A stretch of 6,114 bases of DNA from Cytophagales bacterium. GTDB taxonomy: Bacteria > Bacteroidota > Bacteroidia > Cytophagales > UBA9547. A program made the position numbers and the translations under genes. The stretch spans positions 1 to 6,114 of the forward strand of contig JAAFJZ010000165.1 of NCBI GenBank assembly GCA_013298205.1, written 5' to 3'. Position 1 is the first letter of the stretch. Each line of letters starts with the position of its first letter. The notes beneath the pieces are model-generated. The model saw nothing but the letters and a program-made list of their open reading frames with translations. It had not been told where the DNA came from and did not search any database. This document shows, piece by piece, positions 1 through 6,114 of the stretch.

Positions 1-1
1 T

Positions 2-625
2 ATTATACTAGGGAATTCAGCTCTTGATATACAATTGCATGACACCTATTTCGTTGTAGCCCACTTTCACTTGGTAATGGGTAGTGCATCTTTCTTTGGT
101 ATGATGGCAGGTATTTACCATTGGTTTCCAAAATTCTTTGGTAGAATGATTGATGAAAGATTAGGTTATATTCATTTTTGGATTACATTCATAGGTGTTT
201 ACCTTATTTTCTTCCCTATGCATTATATTGGTATAGCAGGATTTCCTAGGAGATACTATTCCTTCACGGGTTTCAATGTGTTCAATCAATTTAGCGATTT
301 GAATACCTTTATTAGTATAGCCGCAATTGTTACATTTGGAGCGCAGATTATCTTCTTAATTAATTTTTTCTACAGTTTATTTAAAGGAAGACCTGCAACA
401 CAAAACCCATGGAATTCTAATACCCTAGAGTGGACTACACCAGTAGAAGCTACTCATGGCAACTGGCCAGGTGAAATTCCTAGTGTTTATAGATGGCCTT
501 ATGATTATAGTAAGCCAGGTTCTGATGTAGATTTTATTCCTCAACACATTTCCTTATCTGAAACCACTTCTTCAAATCTTCCTCATGAAGTTTTGAAATT
601 AAAAGAACAAAATCATAATTCATAA
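2..625 (+). CDS. coxA: Cytochrome c oxidase subunit I, C-terminal part (5' end outside window)
   Basis: This is the catalytic subunit of a heme-copper oxidase in the inner membrane, which reduces O2 to water and pumps protons. The frame is open from base 2, so the gene is cut by the window edge and 207 residues remain. The fragment begins just before the HDTYF-VVAHFH motif. By homology to the mitochondrial enzyme, His13 and Asp14 of the fragment match the Mg-site residues, His21 the heme a3 ligand and His23 the low-spin heme a ligand. Three hydrophobic helices follow, corresponding to TM10-12. The loop PRRYYS contains the Arg pair that contacts heme propionates. A soluble tail carries NPWNSNTLEW and GNWPGEIPSVYRWPYDYS, a C-terminal pattern common in A-type oxidases. 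The TTG at 35 could be mistaken for a start but lies inside the conserved motif. The stop codon directly abuts the ctaA start. Identification is secure; aa3 versus caa3 type cannot be decided without subunit II. Confidence 0.95.
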   Translation: MILGNSALDIQLHDTYFVVAHFHLVMGSASFFGMMAGIYHWFPKFFGRMIDERLGYIHFWITFIGVYLIFFPMHYIGIAGFPRRYYSFTGFNVFNQFSDLNTFISIAAIVTFGAQIIFLINFFYSLFKGRPATQNPWNSNTLEWTTPVEATHGNWPGEIPSVYRWPYDYSKPGSDVDFIPQHISLSETTSSNLPHEVLKLKEQNHNS

Positions 626-1612
626 ATGAGGGCTTTCAAGTTCGCCCCTTTTTCTAGGTTTATATTATTTTTAATTTTTTTAGTCTATTTTCTTATTTTT
701 GTTGGTTCTTTAGTTAGAGCTACGGGTTCTGGAATGGGTTGCCCAGATTGGCCGAAATGTTTTGGTCTTTGGATTCCGCCTTTAAGCATTGAGCAAGTTC
801 CCCTCTCCTACTCAAATTATGATTACTCAAATCTTTCCAATTACGGGTTAGAGTTTAATGTATTTAAAACATGGACAGAATATCTTAACAGACTATTAGG
901 TGTCTTTGTTGGTTTCTTTACTCTACTTTTGGTATTTTATTCTTTCAGGTACTTCAAAAAGAAGTCTACACTTTTTTATATTTCTGTCATTTGTTTATTA
1001 GTTGTTATTTTACAAGGAGCTATTGGAGCAAAGGTAGTTTCGACAAATTTGGCTCAATCTATGATTAATGTTCATTTGTTATTGGCATTGTTTTTAATAG
1101 GTTTGCTAATTTTCCTGTTTCATATCTCCTACAAGCATAATCTTGTACATATTAAGAGCATATTATTCATCGAAAATTCTTATTTCTATTATACAATATT
1201 AATTTCTCTAATCGTTACTGTGGTTCAAATCTGCTTTGGAGCTTCAGTAAGAAATGATGTAGATACTTTTAAGTTAGCCAATCCAAATGCGCTTATAAAT
1301 GTTACATTGCTAGACAAATCACTTTCCCTTCATAGTTTATTTTCCATGGCCGTAATTGTATTGAGTTCGATTACGTTTATGATGCTAAAACTTAAATTCT
1401 CAAATTATAAACTTATCTATTATTTAGGTATTGCATTAATGATTTTAATTTTTTCTGAATTAATTATTGCCTACATTTTAGTGAATTTTGGTTTGCCTTG
1501 GTGGTCTCAACCTTTGCATTTAACAATCGCGTTTCTTATCTTTGGTGTGCAATTTTACATTTTCTTAATTTATAAATTTGGGTTTTACAAGAAATTTAAC
1601 TTTGCTATCTAA
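626..1612 (+). CDS. ctaA: Heme A synthase (COX15/CtaA family)
   Basis: This 328-residue membrane protein is predicted to oxidise the C8 methyl group of heme O to a formyl group, giving heme A for the oxidase encoded around it. About eight hydrophobic helices form two four-helix halves, as is usual for the family. After TM1 the loop has GSLVRATGSGMGCPDWPKC, with Cys39 and Cys45 matching the conserved cysteine pair. Glu85 lies in TEYLNR and matches the catalytic Glu of the usual E-Y-x-H-R motif, but the ligand position is Asn88 instead of His. The other three ligand candidates are present: His150 (NVHLLLA), His236 (SLHSLFS) and His298 (PLHLTIA). The length is normal. The ATG directly follows the coxA stop, so translation is probably coupled, and the stop overlaps the ctaB ATG by one base. 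The family call is firm. The Asn may be a lineage feature rather than a defect. Confidence 0.95.
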   Translation: MRAFKFAPFSRFILFLIFLVYFLIFVGSLVRATGSGMGCPDWPKCFGLWIPPLSIEQVPLSYSNYDYSNLSNYGLEFNVFKTWTEYLNRLLGVFVGFFTLLLVFYSFRYFKKKSTLFYISVICLLVVILQGAIGAKVVSTNLAQSMINVHLLLALFLIGLLIFLFHISYKHNLVHIKSILFIENSYFYYTILISLIVTVVQICFGASVRNDVDTFKLANPNALINVTLLDKSLSLHSLFSMAVIVLSSITFMMLKLKFSNYKLIYYLGIALMILIFSELIIAYILVNFGLPWWSQPLHLTIAFLIFGVQFYIFLIYKFGFYKKFNFAI

Positions 1613-2484
1613 TGAATACTTTAAGTATATCTTATAAAACCATTTTTATCAATTACCTTAGCCTTATTAAGTTAAGACTCTCATTATTAGTATGTTTTTC
1701 AGCAGGAATAGGTTATTGGATTGACTGCAAAACTTTTTCTTTAATCAATTTTTCTCTTTTACTGCTTGGAGGAATATTAATGACGGGAGGTTCCAATGCG
1801 ATAAACCAAATCATTGAAATACCTCAAGACGCTTTAATGGAAAGGACCTCCAATCGGGTATTGCCTACGTTAAAAATCTCAAAAGAAAATGCAGTTATAT
1901 TTTCAGTTTTGCTTTTAGCCACTGGATTTTTAATGCTAATTAAAATAAATTTACTTACTGCTCTTTTTACATTACTTTCTTCTATTTTATATTCATTTGT
2001 TTACACTCCTTTAAAATCAAAAGGAAATATTTCGGTTTACATAGGTGCAATTCCAGGAGCCTTACCACCACTAATTGGAGGAATAGCTGCATCTGGTACA
2101 ATACATTTTTTGCCATTCATGATTTTTTGTTTACAAGTTATATGGCAATTTCCCCATTTTTGGGCTATTTCTTGGATATTAAATGATGATTATGGCAAGG
2201 CAGGTTATAATTTATTACCTGCAAATGGATTAAGAGACCGCAAATCTGCATTACAAATCTTAATATCATCTGCTTTACTTTCTTTTGCAGGGTTAATTCC
2301 ATTTTTATTTGGATTTACAGGTTATATGTCAGCAATAGTTGTATTTTTGCTGGCGATTTATATGCTCATGTATTCTTTCTTTTTGCTAGAAAGTTTAGAT
2401 ATGAGATTTGCAAAAAACATTATGTATGCATCTTTCGTTTATTTACCTATAAGTCAAATTATTTTATGTTTAGATAAACTGTAG
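1612..2484 (+). CDS. ctaB: Protoheme IX farnesyltransferase (heme O synthase)
   Basis: This 290-residue polytopic membrane enzyme of the UbiA prenyltransferase superfamily transfers a farnesyl group to the vinyl side chain of heme b, giving heme O, the substrate of CtaA encoded just upstream. The first polyprenyl-diphosphate/Mg motif is N65-x3-E69-x3-D73, followed by the typical ERTSNRVLP. This corresponds to the usual NxxxDxxxD with Glu in the middle position. Further matches are YTPLKSKGN (131-139), GAIPGALPPLIGG (145-157), WQFPHFWAISW (178-188) and the second acidic motif D192-D193-Y-x-x-AG followed by LLP. Seven to nine hydrophobic helices are visible and the length is near the family norm. 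The start overlaps the ctaA stop (TAATG), and the next gene begins 4 nt after the stop. Function is confident; the Asp-to-Glu change is conservative. Confidence 0.96.
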   Translation: MNTLSISYKTIFINYLSLIKLRLSLLVCFSAGIGYWIDCKTFSLINFSLLLLGGILMTGGSNAINQIIEIPQDALMERTSNRVLPTLKISKENAVIFSVLLLATGFLMLIKINLLTALFTLLSSILYSFVYTPLKSKGNISVYIGAIPGALPPLIGGIAASGTIHFLPFMIFCLQVIWQFPHFWAISWILNDDYGKAGYNLLPANGLRDRKSALQILISSALLSFAGLIPFLFGFTGYMSAIVVFLLAIYMLMYSFFLLESLDMRFAKNIMYASFVYLPISQIILCLDKL

Positions 2485-2488
2485 TTTT

Positions 2489-3079
2489 ATGAATGAACTA
2501 ACATACAACATTGAAAGACCAGAAAGAACTTTAGGGATGAACCCTGTAAAGTTCATTTTGTGGCTAATTATAGTAAGTATTATTATGTTTTTTGCAGCTA
2601 TGACTAGTGCATGTATGGTAAAATCTGCAGATGGAAATTGGCTAACTTTTGAAATGCCTGCAATTTTAACTTACAGTAATATAGTAGTTATAGCAAGTAG
2701 TGTTTTCTTACACTTGTCATATTTGAATTTTAATAAAGATGAATTTATTAAGGGGAATTTGTTCATTACTTTAACTTTCGTTTTTGGAATTGTTTTTCTT
2801 GTATTCCAGTACCTTGGTTTTGCTGAATTAATTAAAAATAAAATATATTTTGCTGGGCCATCAAGTAACCCTTCAGGTTCTTTTTTTTATATCATTGTCG
2901 TGATGCACGCATTACATCTTATAGCTGGTCTTGCATTTCTTTTAATTGTATTTATTAAAGCCATAAAATCTGAAATCCACTCAAAATCCATGAATACAAT
3001 AGAAATGTGTTGTACTTTTTGGCATTTTTTGAGTCTCCTTTGGATATATTTATTTTTCTTCTTAAAATTGAGCCATTAA
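2489..3079 (+). CDS. Cytochrome c oxidase subunit III, first (divergent) copy
   Basis: This is a 196-residue membrane protein with five hydrophobic helices, at roughly 20-45, 60-78, 88-110, 130-158 and 174-193, as expected for the shorter bacterial subunit III. Diagnostic segments are GSFFYIIVVMHALHLIAG (130-147, equivalent to the usual GLHxLHVxxG helix) and the C-terminal TFWHFLSLLWIYLFFF, equivalent to YWHFVDxVWxxLF. Subunit III stabilises subunit I and influences proton uptake. Two conserved positions differ: the first-helix carboxylate (usual SExxFF) is Ile31 in SIIMFF, and the Asp after WHF(V/L) is Ser182. The gene sits 4 nt after ctaB and 8 nt before the second subunit III gene. Bacteroidota oxidase operons commonly carry two tandem subunit III genes, so this is probably a bona fide subunit rather than a decayed copy. 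The reading frame is intact. Confidence 0.88.
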   Translation: MNELTYNIERPERTLGMNPVKFILWLIIVSIIMFFAAMTSACMVKSADGNWLTFEMPAILTYSNIVVIASSVFLHLSYLNFNKDEFIKGNLFITLTFVFGIVFLVFQYLGFAELIKNKIYFAGPSSNPSGSFFYIIVVMHALHLIAGLAFLLIVFIKAIKSEIHSKSMNTIEMCCTFWHFLSLLWIYLFFFLKLSH

Positions 3080-3087
3080 TTAATCTT

Positions 3088-3807
3088 ATGTCAAGTATTA
3101 CTATTTCAAAATCAATTAAAAACGTCTGGGATGGTGGAGAAGATGTTCTCCCTATGAACGCCAGTTATGGAAAACTCATGATGTGGTTTTTCCTTTTGTC
3201 TGATGCATTTACCTTTGCTGGTTTGCTTATTACCTACGGTTTTTTCCGTATGAAATACCCAAGCTTTGAAGGTGCTTTAGAGAGTTATGCCTTTTCTCCC
3301 GATGTTTGGCCTCTAGCTAGCAAAGTATTCACTCACTTTCCATTGCTACATGGCGTAGAGATTCCATTGGGATTTGTAGCTTTAATGACCCTAATTTTAA
3401 TTTCTAGTAGTTTAACTACCGTAATGGCAGTAGAAGCTGGGAAGAAAATGAATAAAGGTAGCGTAGAAAAATGGATGATTGCTACCATTGTAGGTGGTAT
3501 TATCTTTTTATCTTGCATGGGCTGGGAATGGAGTGTTTTTATAGAAGGCATCAATGGAGTGAAAGCAACTATGTCTGGCAATCCTTATGGACCGACTATA
3601 TTCGCAAACTTATTTTTTATCATCACAGGTTTCCATGGTTTACACGTTTTTAGTGGAATCGTGCTTAATATTATTGTTTTTTACAATGTCTCTATCGGTA
3701 CCTATGAAAGAAGAGGACATTATGAAATGGTCGAAAAAGTGGGTTTATACTGGCACTTTGTAGATTTAGTTTGGGTTTTTGTACTTACTTTCTTATACTT
3801 AATTTAA
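3088..3807 (+). CDS. coxC: Cytochrome c oxidase subunit III, second copy
   Basis: This 239-residue subunit III protein is the more canonical of the two tandem copies. It has five helices (about 29-50, 92-112, 129-150, 172-196 and 219-238). Motifs include WFFLLSDAFTFAG, where Asp39 stands at the conserved first-helix carboxylate, WEWSVFIEG (146-154), GFHGLHVFSG (181-190) and the C-terminal GHYEMVEKVGLYWHFVDLVW. The open frame extends upstream to 3007, but those 27 residues overlap the end of the preceding gene. I therefore chose the ATG at 3088, which lies 8 nt after that gene's stop and begins MSSITISKS. There is no clear Shine-Dalgarno sequence, in keeping with the rest of the operon. The gene symbol is given by family and its operon-specific name may differ. 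The next gene begins 1 nt after the stop. Confidence 0.92.
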   Translation: MSSITISKSIKNVWDGGEDVLPMNASYGKLMMWFFLLSDAFTFAGLLITYGFFRMKYPSFEGALESYAFSPDVWPLASKVFTHFPLLHGVEIPLGFVALMTLILISSSLTTVMAVEAGKKMNKGSVEKWMIATIVGGIIFLSCMGWEWSVFIEGINGVKATMSGNPYGPTIFANLFFIITGFHGLHVFSGIVLNIIVFYNVSIGTYERRGHYEMVEKVGLYWHFVDLVWVFVLTFLYLI

Positions 3808-3808
3808 T

Positions 3809-4099
3809 ATGAATCATTCATCTAGCGAACACTCAACAACCAATTGGAACGTTGTATTCTTGATTTTAGCTCTTATAGCTGTAGTATTTGGTTTGGCTTT
3901 ATTCATACCTGGAGGGGCTTTAAAAACAGTTTTAATCGTTTCGGTTTCTGCAGTTTGGGCTTTTTTCTTGTTAAATGATTTAATGCATTTAAAATTTGAA
4001 TCTAAAACCTTAAAACTATCTCTTAGCTTACCAATTATATTCTTATTTTGGCTTCTGGGAGTATTATTTTTAAGCGCAATTTTCTACTCTTTTCATTAA
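3809..4099 (+). CDS. Cytochrome c oxidase subunit IV family protein
   Basis: This small 96-residue membrane protein has a Ser/His-rich N-terminus (MNHSSSEHS) followed by three hydrophobic helices at about 14-33, 39-57 and 72-94. Between the second and third lies NDLMHLKFESKTLKL, close to the FxMHLKxE loop typical of prokaryotic COX4-type subunits of caa3 and bo3 oxidases. The family has no catalytic role and is thought to help assemble or stabilise the complex. Length and position directly after subunit III are both typical. It starts 1 nt after the coxC stop, implying translational coupling. An 18-nt AT-rich gap, the widest in the operon, separates it from the SCO gene. Identification rests on the loop motif, helix count and context, since such short proteins carry little sequence signal. 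Confidence 0.87.
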   Translation: MNHSSSEHSTTNWNVVFLILALIAVVFGLALFIPGGALKTVLIVSVSAVWAFFLLNDLMHLKFESKTLKLSLSLPIIFLFWLLGVLFLSAIFYSFH

Positions 4100-4117
4100 T
4101 TTTAATTTTTAATACAC

Positions 4118-4756
4118 ATGAAAAAGGCAATACTTGCATCAATGTTTGTATTGCCTTTATTTTTTTACTTATTTCTACGATTTTTTACAACCAATCATTT
4201 TTCTATTCCTATATATTACCCACAAGAAGAATTAAGTGCGGAAGGAGACACTATTTATCACCAGATTCCAAACTTTAGTTTTATTGATACAGATTCCAAT
4301 TTAGTAAACCAAAGCATCTTTGCAAACCGAATTACGGTAGTGGATTTCATGTTTACTCGTTGCCCAGGTCCATGCCCAAAGATGAGTTCTATGCTCAAAC
4401 AGCTTCAAACCATTTTCAGTGCAGATACTGCAATTCAGATTTTATCAATCTCTGTAGATCCTGATTTCGATAAGGTTAAAGTACTTAAAGAGTATTCTGA
4501 GCGATTAGGTGCGAATACAACGAAATGGCGCTTTGTTACTGGCAATAAGAAAGAAGTGCAGTTTATATCTAAAGAAAACGGCTTTAAATTGGCTTTAAGT
4601 TTGGATTCCATTCCTGAAAATGTAAACCATAGTATCAAATTTGTTTTAGTTGATAGTCAAAAACGTATTCGTGGATATTATGATGGCACTTCACAAAAAG
4701 AATTTGATAGACTGGTAACTGAAATTAGAATTTTAAAGTCTAATTCTGAACTTTAA
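4118..4756 (+). CDS. SCO1/SenC family copper chaperone / thiol-disulfide protein
   Basis: This 212-residue protein has one N-terminal hydrophobic segment (about 4-23) preceded by two lysines. That fits a signal anchor that places the thioredoxin-fold domain in the periplasm. SCO proteins bind copper and help build, or reduce, the CuA centre of oxidase subunit II. The copper-site motif is C82-PGP-C86-P in DFMFTRCPGPCPKM, and the third ligand is His171 in NVNHSIKFVLVD. The segment ILSISVDPDFD (108-118) matches the usual SVDPxxD strand. No lipobox cysteine is visible, so it is anchored rather than a lipoprotein. The ATG at 4118 is preferred over the in-frame ATG at 4142 because it keeps the positive residues before the anchor. 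The first codons contain a strong inverted repeat, listed separately. It is the last gene of the operon in this window. Confidence 0.93.
   Translation: MKKAILASMFVLPLFFYLFLRFFTTNHFSIPIYYPQEELSAEGDTIYHQIPNFSFIDTDSNLVNQSIFANRITVVDFMFTRCPGPCPKMSSMLKQLQTIFSADTAIQILSISVDPDFDKVKVLKEYSERLGANTTKWRFVTGNKKEVQFISKENGFKLALSLDSIPENVNHSIKFVLVDSQKRIRGYYDGTSQKEFDRLVTEIRILKSNSEL
4121..4166 (+). terminator. Terminator-like hairpin inside the 5' end of the SCO gene
   Basis: AAAGGCAATAC (4123-4133) pairs perfectly with GTATTGCCTTT (4148-4158), giving an 11-bp stem with four G-C pairs and a 14-nt loop. One base later a run of seven T (4160-4166) follows. This is the layout of an intrinsic terminator for + strand transcription, but it lies within codons 2-17 of the SCO gene. 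It could attenuate transcription into that gene, pair in the mRNA near the start codon, or be chance. The structure is read directly from the sequence; the function is inferred. Confidence 0.4.
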
Positions 4757-4762
4757 ATATTT

Positions 4763-4778
4763 TTAAACAAAAGTTTAA
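4763..4778. terminator. Weak AT-rich inverted repeat between convergent genes
   Basis: TTAAAC (4763-4768) and GTTTAA (4773-4778) form a 6-bp stem around an AAAA loop, followed by a T-rich stretch. It lies in the 74-nt gap where the oxidase operon and the aroC-linked unit converge, which is where a terminator is expected. The stem has a single G-C pair, so it is thermodynamically weak, and the assignment rests mainly on location. Confidence 0.22.
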
Positions 4779-4830
4779 TATTTATATTTTATTGTTGACT
4801 TTAAAAATCTAGAGATATCAAAAGTATAAT

Positions 4831-5883
4831 TTAGTTCTCCTCCTTAAAAAAGAGCTTATAAAATTTCATCCCCGTTTCTTCATCCACGCCTTTTTCAATC
4901 ATGTTTTTATTGCCATGAATATAAATATGGAAGTTTTTGTCTAGTTTCACCACACTTTTAAACACTTTATTGTGCTTTTTTACTGCCGCACCCGATATTT
5001 CAAACTCATCTACTAAAGGCACATGGTTTTGCTCTTGAAAATCATTTTTGTATTCGATAAAATTTTCAGCCAATTCAGGTTGTCTAATCACTTCATCTGA
5101 AAAAGTATTGAAATCAAATTTGTCATGCTTCTTAAAAAAATCCATTGAGCGATTGAGCATATCAATTTGGTCGGTTCTTTCTACATCAAACTGATTGGGC
5201 AAATGACTAGAAATGAACTGATTGCACATATCTAGGTAATTGTCTGTATAAAAATAGCTTTCTTTTACGGCTGTGAGTTGTAGAAAGTCTTCTTTCCAAT
5301 ATTTGGCTTCATCACCTTTGTTGGTTTGGTCTATCACAAAAGCGATATAGCCTTTGCTGGAATCAGTGTTAAATATCAAACAGCCCTTGTCTAATTTCTT
5401 GGTGTTAATTCCCACATCAGCGGTTATGGTGTAGCTTGAGTCTGAAGGGTCAGGTTTTAAAAATGTGTCTTTGGTTTCAGATTTATACAAACCAATGGCT
5501 TGGGTTACTTCATCATTGATTACACAATGGTCGTAAAACACAAAGTAAAATTCGCCTTCCTTTATATTGGGGTGTAGGGTGCGATCAAATAAAATTTGGG
5601 CGAACTCTCCTGAATTTTCTAAAGAATTCTCAGGCGTTTCAAACGCTTTTTGTATTAAGTTAAAAATTGGATTATGGCTCAAATCTACAATATGCGTGAA
5701 AGCATAAGGTTGCTCAGTTTTAAAAGATGACAAGAAAAAATGCGATAATAATTCAGTCGCATTATGATCTACCGAAGTAAGTTTTTGAGAAATGAATAAT
5801 CCTCCGCCTACATTCGCATTGCCCACATGATGTGTAGCCACAGCCACCATTTTTGCATTTGCTAAGTTGATTCTGTTTTGCAT
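4831..5883 (-). CDS. Nucleoid-associated protein, YejK/NdpA family
   Basis: This is a 350-residue soluble protein without signal peptide or membrane segment. It resembles the 37-kDa nucleoid-associated (YejK/NdpA) family, whose E. coli member associates with the nucleoid but has no well-defined molecular role. Recognisable parts are the N-terminal INLANAKMVAVATHHVGN, GGGLFISQK, a helical stretch around LLSHFFLSSFK (45-55), YWKEDFLQL (195-203) and the C-terminal NFHIYIHGNKNMIEKG followed by GMKFYKLFF. The open frame extends upstream to 5928, but its first 15 residues lie inside the end of aroC. The ATG at 5883 falls 1 nt after the aroC stop and starts directly before the conserved INLANA segment, so I chose it. 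Co-transcription with aroC is likely. I identify the family from memory of its Bacteroidota members; no active-site motif confirms a function. Confidence 0.8.
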   Translation of the reverse strand: MQNRINLANAKMVAVATHHVGNANVGGGLFISQKLTSVDHNATELLSHFFLSSFKTEQPYAFTHIVDLSHNPIFNLIQKAFETPENSLENSGEFAQILFDRTLHPNIKEGEFYFVFYDHCVINDEVTQAIGLYKSETKDTFLKPDPSDSSYTITADVGINTKKLDKGCLIFNTDSSKGYIAFVIDQTNKGDEAKYWKEDFLQLTAVKESYFYTDNYLDMCNQFISSHLPNQFDVERTDQIDMLNRSMDFFKKHDKFDFNTFSDEVIRQPELAENFIEYKNDFQEQNHVPLVDEFEISGAAVKKHNKVFKSVVKLDKNFHIYIHGNKNMIEKGVDEETGMKFYKLFFKEEN

Positions 5884-5884
5884 T

Positions 5885-6114
5885 TTAGCTGAATTGATAG
5901 GCTTGGTGGAGTAAAATATGGTCGGCAATCACCAAAGCTGCCATCGCTTCTACGATAGGAACAGCCCTAGGCACTACGCATGGGTCATGGCGACCTTTGC
6001 CTGAAACCGTAACTTTTTCTCCCTTTTGGTTTATGCTTTCTTGGTCTTGCATAATGGTAGCCACAGGTTTGAATGCGATTCTAAAATATATATCTTCTCC
6101 ATTGCTAATGCCTC
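5885..6114 (-). CDS. aroC: Chorismate synthase, C-terminal end (5' part outside window)
   Basis: Reading the reverse strand gives the last 75 residues of chorismate synthase and a TAA stop at 5887-5885. The rest of the gene lies beyond the right edge. The enzyme converts 5-enolpyruvylshikimate-3-phosphate to chorismate using reduced FMN, the last step of the shikimate pathway. The fragment starts with GISNGEDIYFRIAFKP, the conserved region after the last glycine turn, and contains the family signature SGKGRHDPCVVPRAVP followed by VEAMAALVIADHIL. The Asp in RHDPC is the strongly conserved acidic residue of this signature. The tail LLHQAYQFS is short and ends normally. The stop is followed after one base by the ATG of the nucleoid-associated protein gene, so the two are probably one transcription unit. 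Confidence 0.95.
   Translation of the reverse strand, partial: GISNGEDIYFRIAFKPVATIMQDQESINQKGEKVTVSGKGRHDPCVVPRAVPIVEAMAALVIADHILLHQAYQFS

Noticed and set aside
35..37. TTG codon as a possible start of a 196-residue gene
   Set aside because: The frame is open to the window edge, and the codon lies inside the conserved subunit I sequence (DIQLHDTYF), so it is an internal Leu.
3007..3087. N-terminal extension of the second subunit III gene
   Set aside because: These 27 codons overlap the end of the first subunit III gene in another frame and show no family similarity. The ATG at 3088 fits the operon spacing.
3136..3151. Short inverted repeat GGAGAA-GATG-TTCTCC near the start of the second subunit III gene
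   Set aside because: The 6-bp stem is short, has no T-run, and encodes part of GGEDVLP. A repeat of this size is expected by chance.
3333..3581. Reverse-strand open frame of 82 codons
   Set aside because: It lies wholly inside the second subunit III gene on the opposite strand and has no recognisable protein features.
3471..3653. Forward open frame of 60 codons
   Set aside because: It is an alternative frame within the second subunit III gene; the product looks like out-of-frame translation.
4048..4278. Forward open frame of 76 codons spanning the subunit IV / SCO junction
   Set aside because: It overlaps two well-supported genes in a different frame and has no recognisable motif.
4435..4638. 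Reverse-strand open frame of 67 codons
   Set aside because: It is the antisense of the SCO coding region with no support of its own.
1..6114. Possible novel defence system, mobile element, CRISPR array or RNA gene
   Set aside because: Every long stretch is explained by oxidase-operon or housekeeping genes. I saw no direct repeats, terminal inverted repeats, transposase, integrase, or tRNA/rRNA-like sequence.

Overview
The window is AT-rich and looks like a chromosomal segment from an aerobic member of the Bacteroidota, most likely a Cytophagales-type organism. That placement rests on protein character and gene order: coxA, ctaA, ctaB, two coxIII-like genes, a small subunit IV and a SCO gene, with almost no recognisable Shine-Dalgarno sequences. 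It is an inference from recalled family features, not from a database search.

Positions 1-4756 (+ strand) are the downstream part of an aa3/caa3-type cytochrome c oxidase operon. In order they hold the C-terminal third of subunit I (coxA, cut by the window edge), heme A synthase (ctaA), heme O synthase (ctaB), two divergent subunit III proteins, a subunit IV and a SCO-type copper chaperone. The first six genes are packed with gaps of 8 nt or less, including a direct stop-start abutment (TAA then ATG) at 623-628 and a 1-nt overlap (TAATG) at 1610-1614. The operon is self-contained: ctaB farnesylates heme b to heme O, ctaA oxidises heme O to heme A, SCO delivers or reduces copper for the CuA site, and the remaining genes encode the oxidase subunits. 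coxB and any alternative complex III genes would be expected upstream, outside the window.

Positions 4757-4830 are a short AT-rich gap between convergent transcription units. Positions 4831-6114 (- strand) hold a nucleoid-associated protein of the YejK/NdpA family, which starts 1 nt after the stop of a chorismate synthase gene (aroC). Only the last 75 codons of aroC are in the window.

Most of this is conventional respiratory and housekeeping DNA, and I see no mobile element, CRISPR array, tRNA or rRNA. The points most worth a second look are a terminator-like hairpin with a T-run inside the first 17 codons of the SCO gene, a heme A synthase with Asn where the first heme-ligand His is expected, and two subunit III copies of which only one keeps the conserved carboxylate in its first helix.
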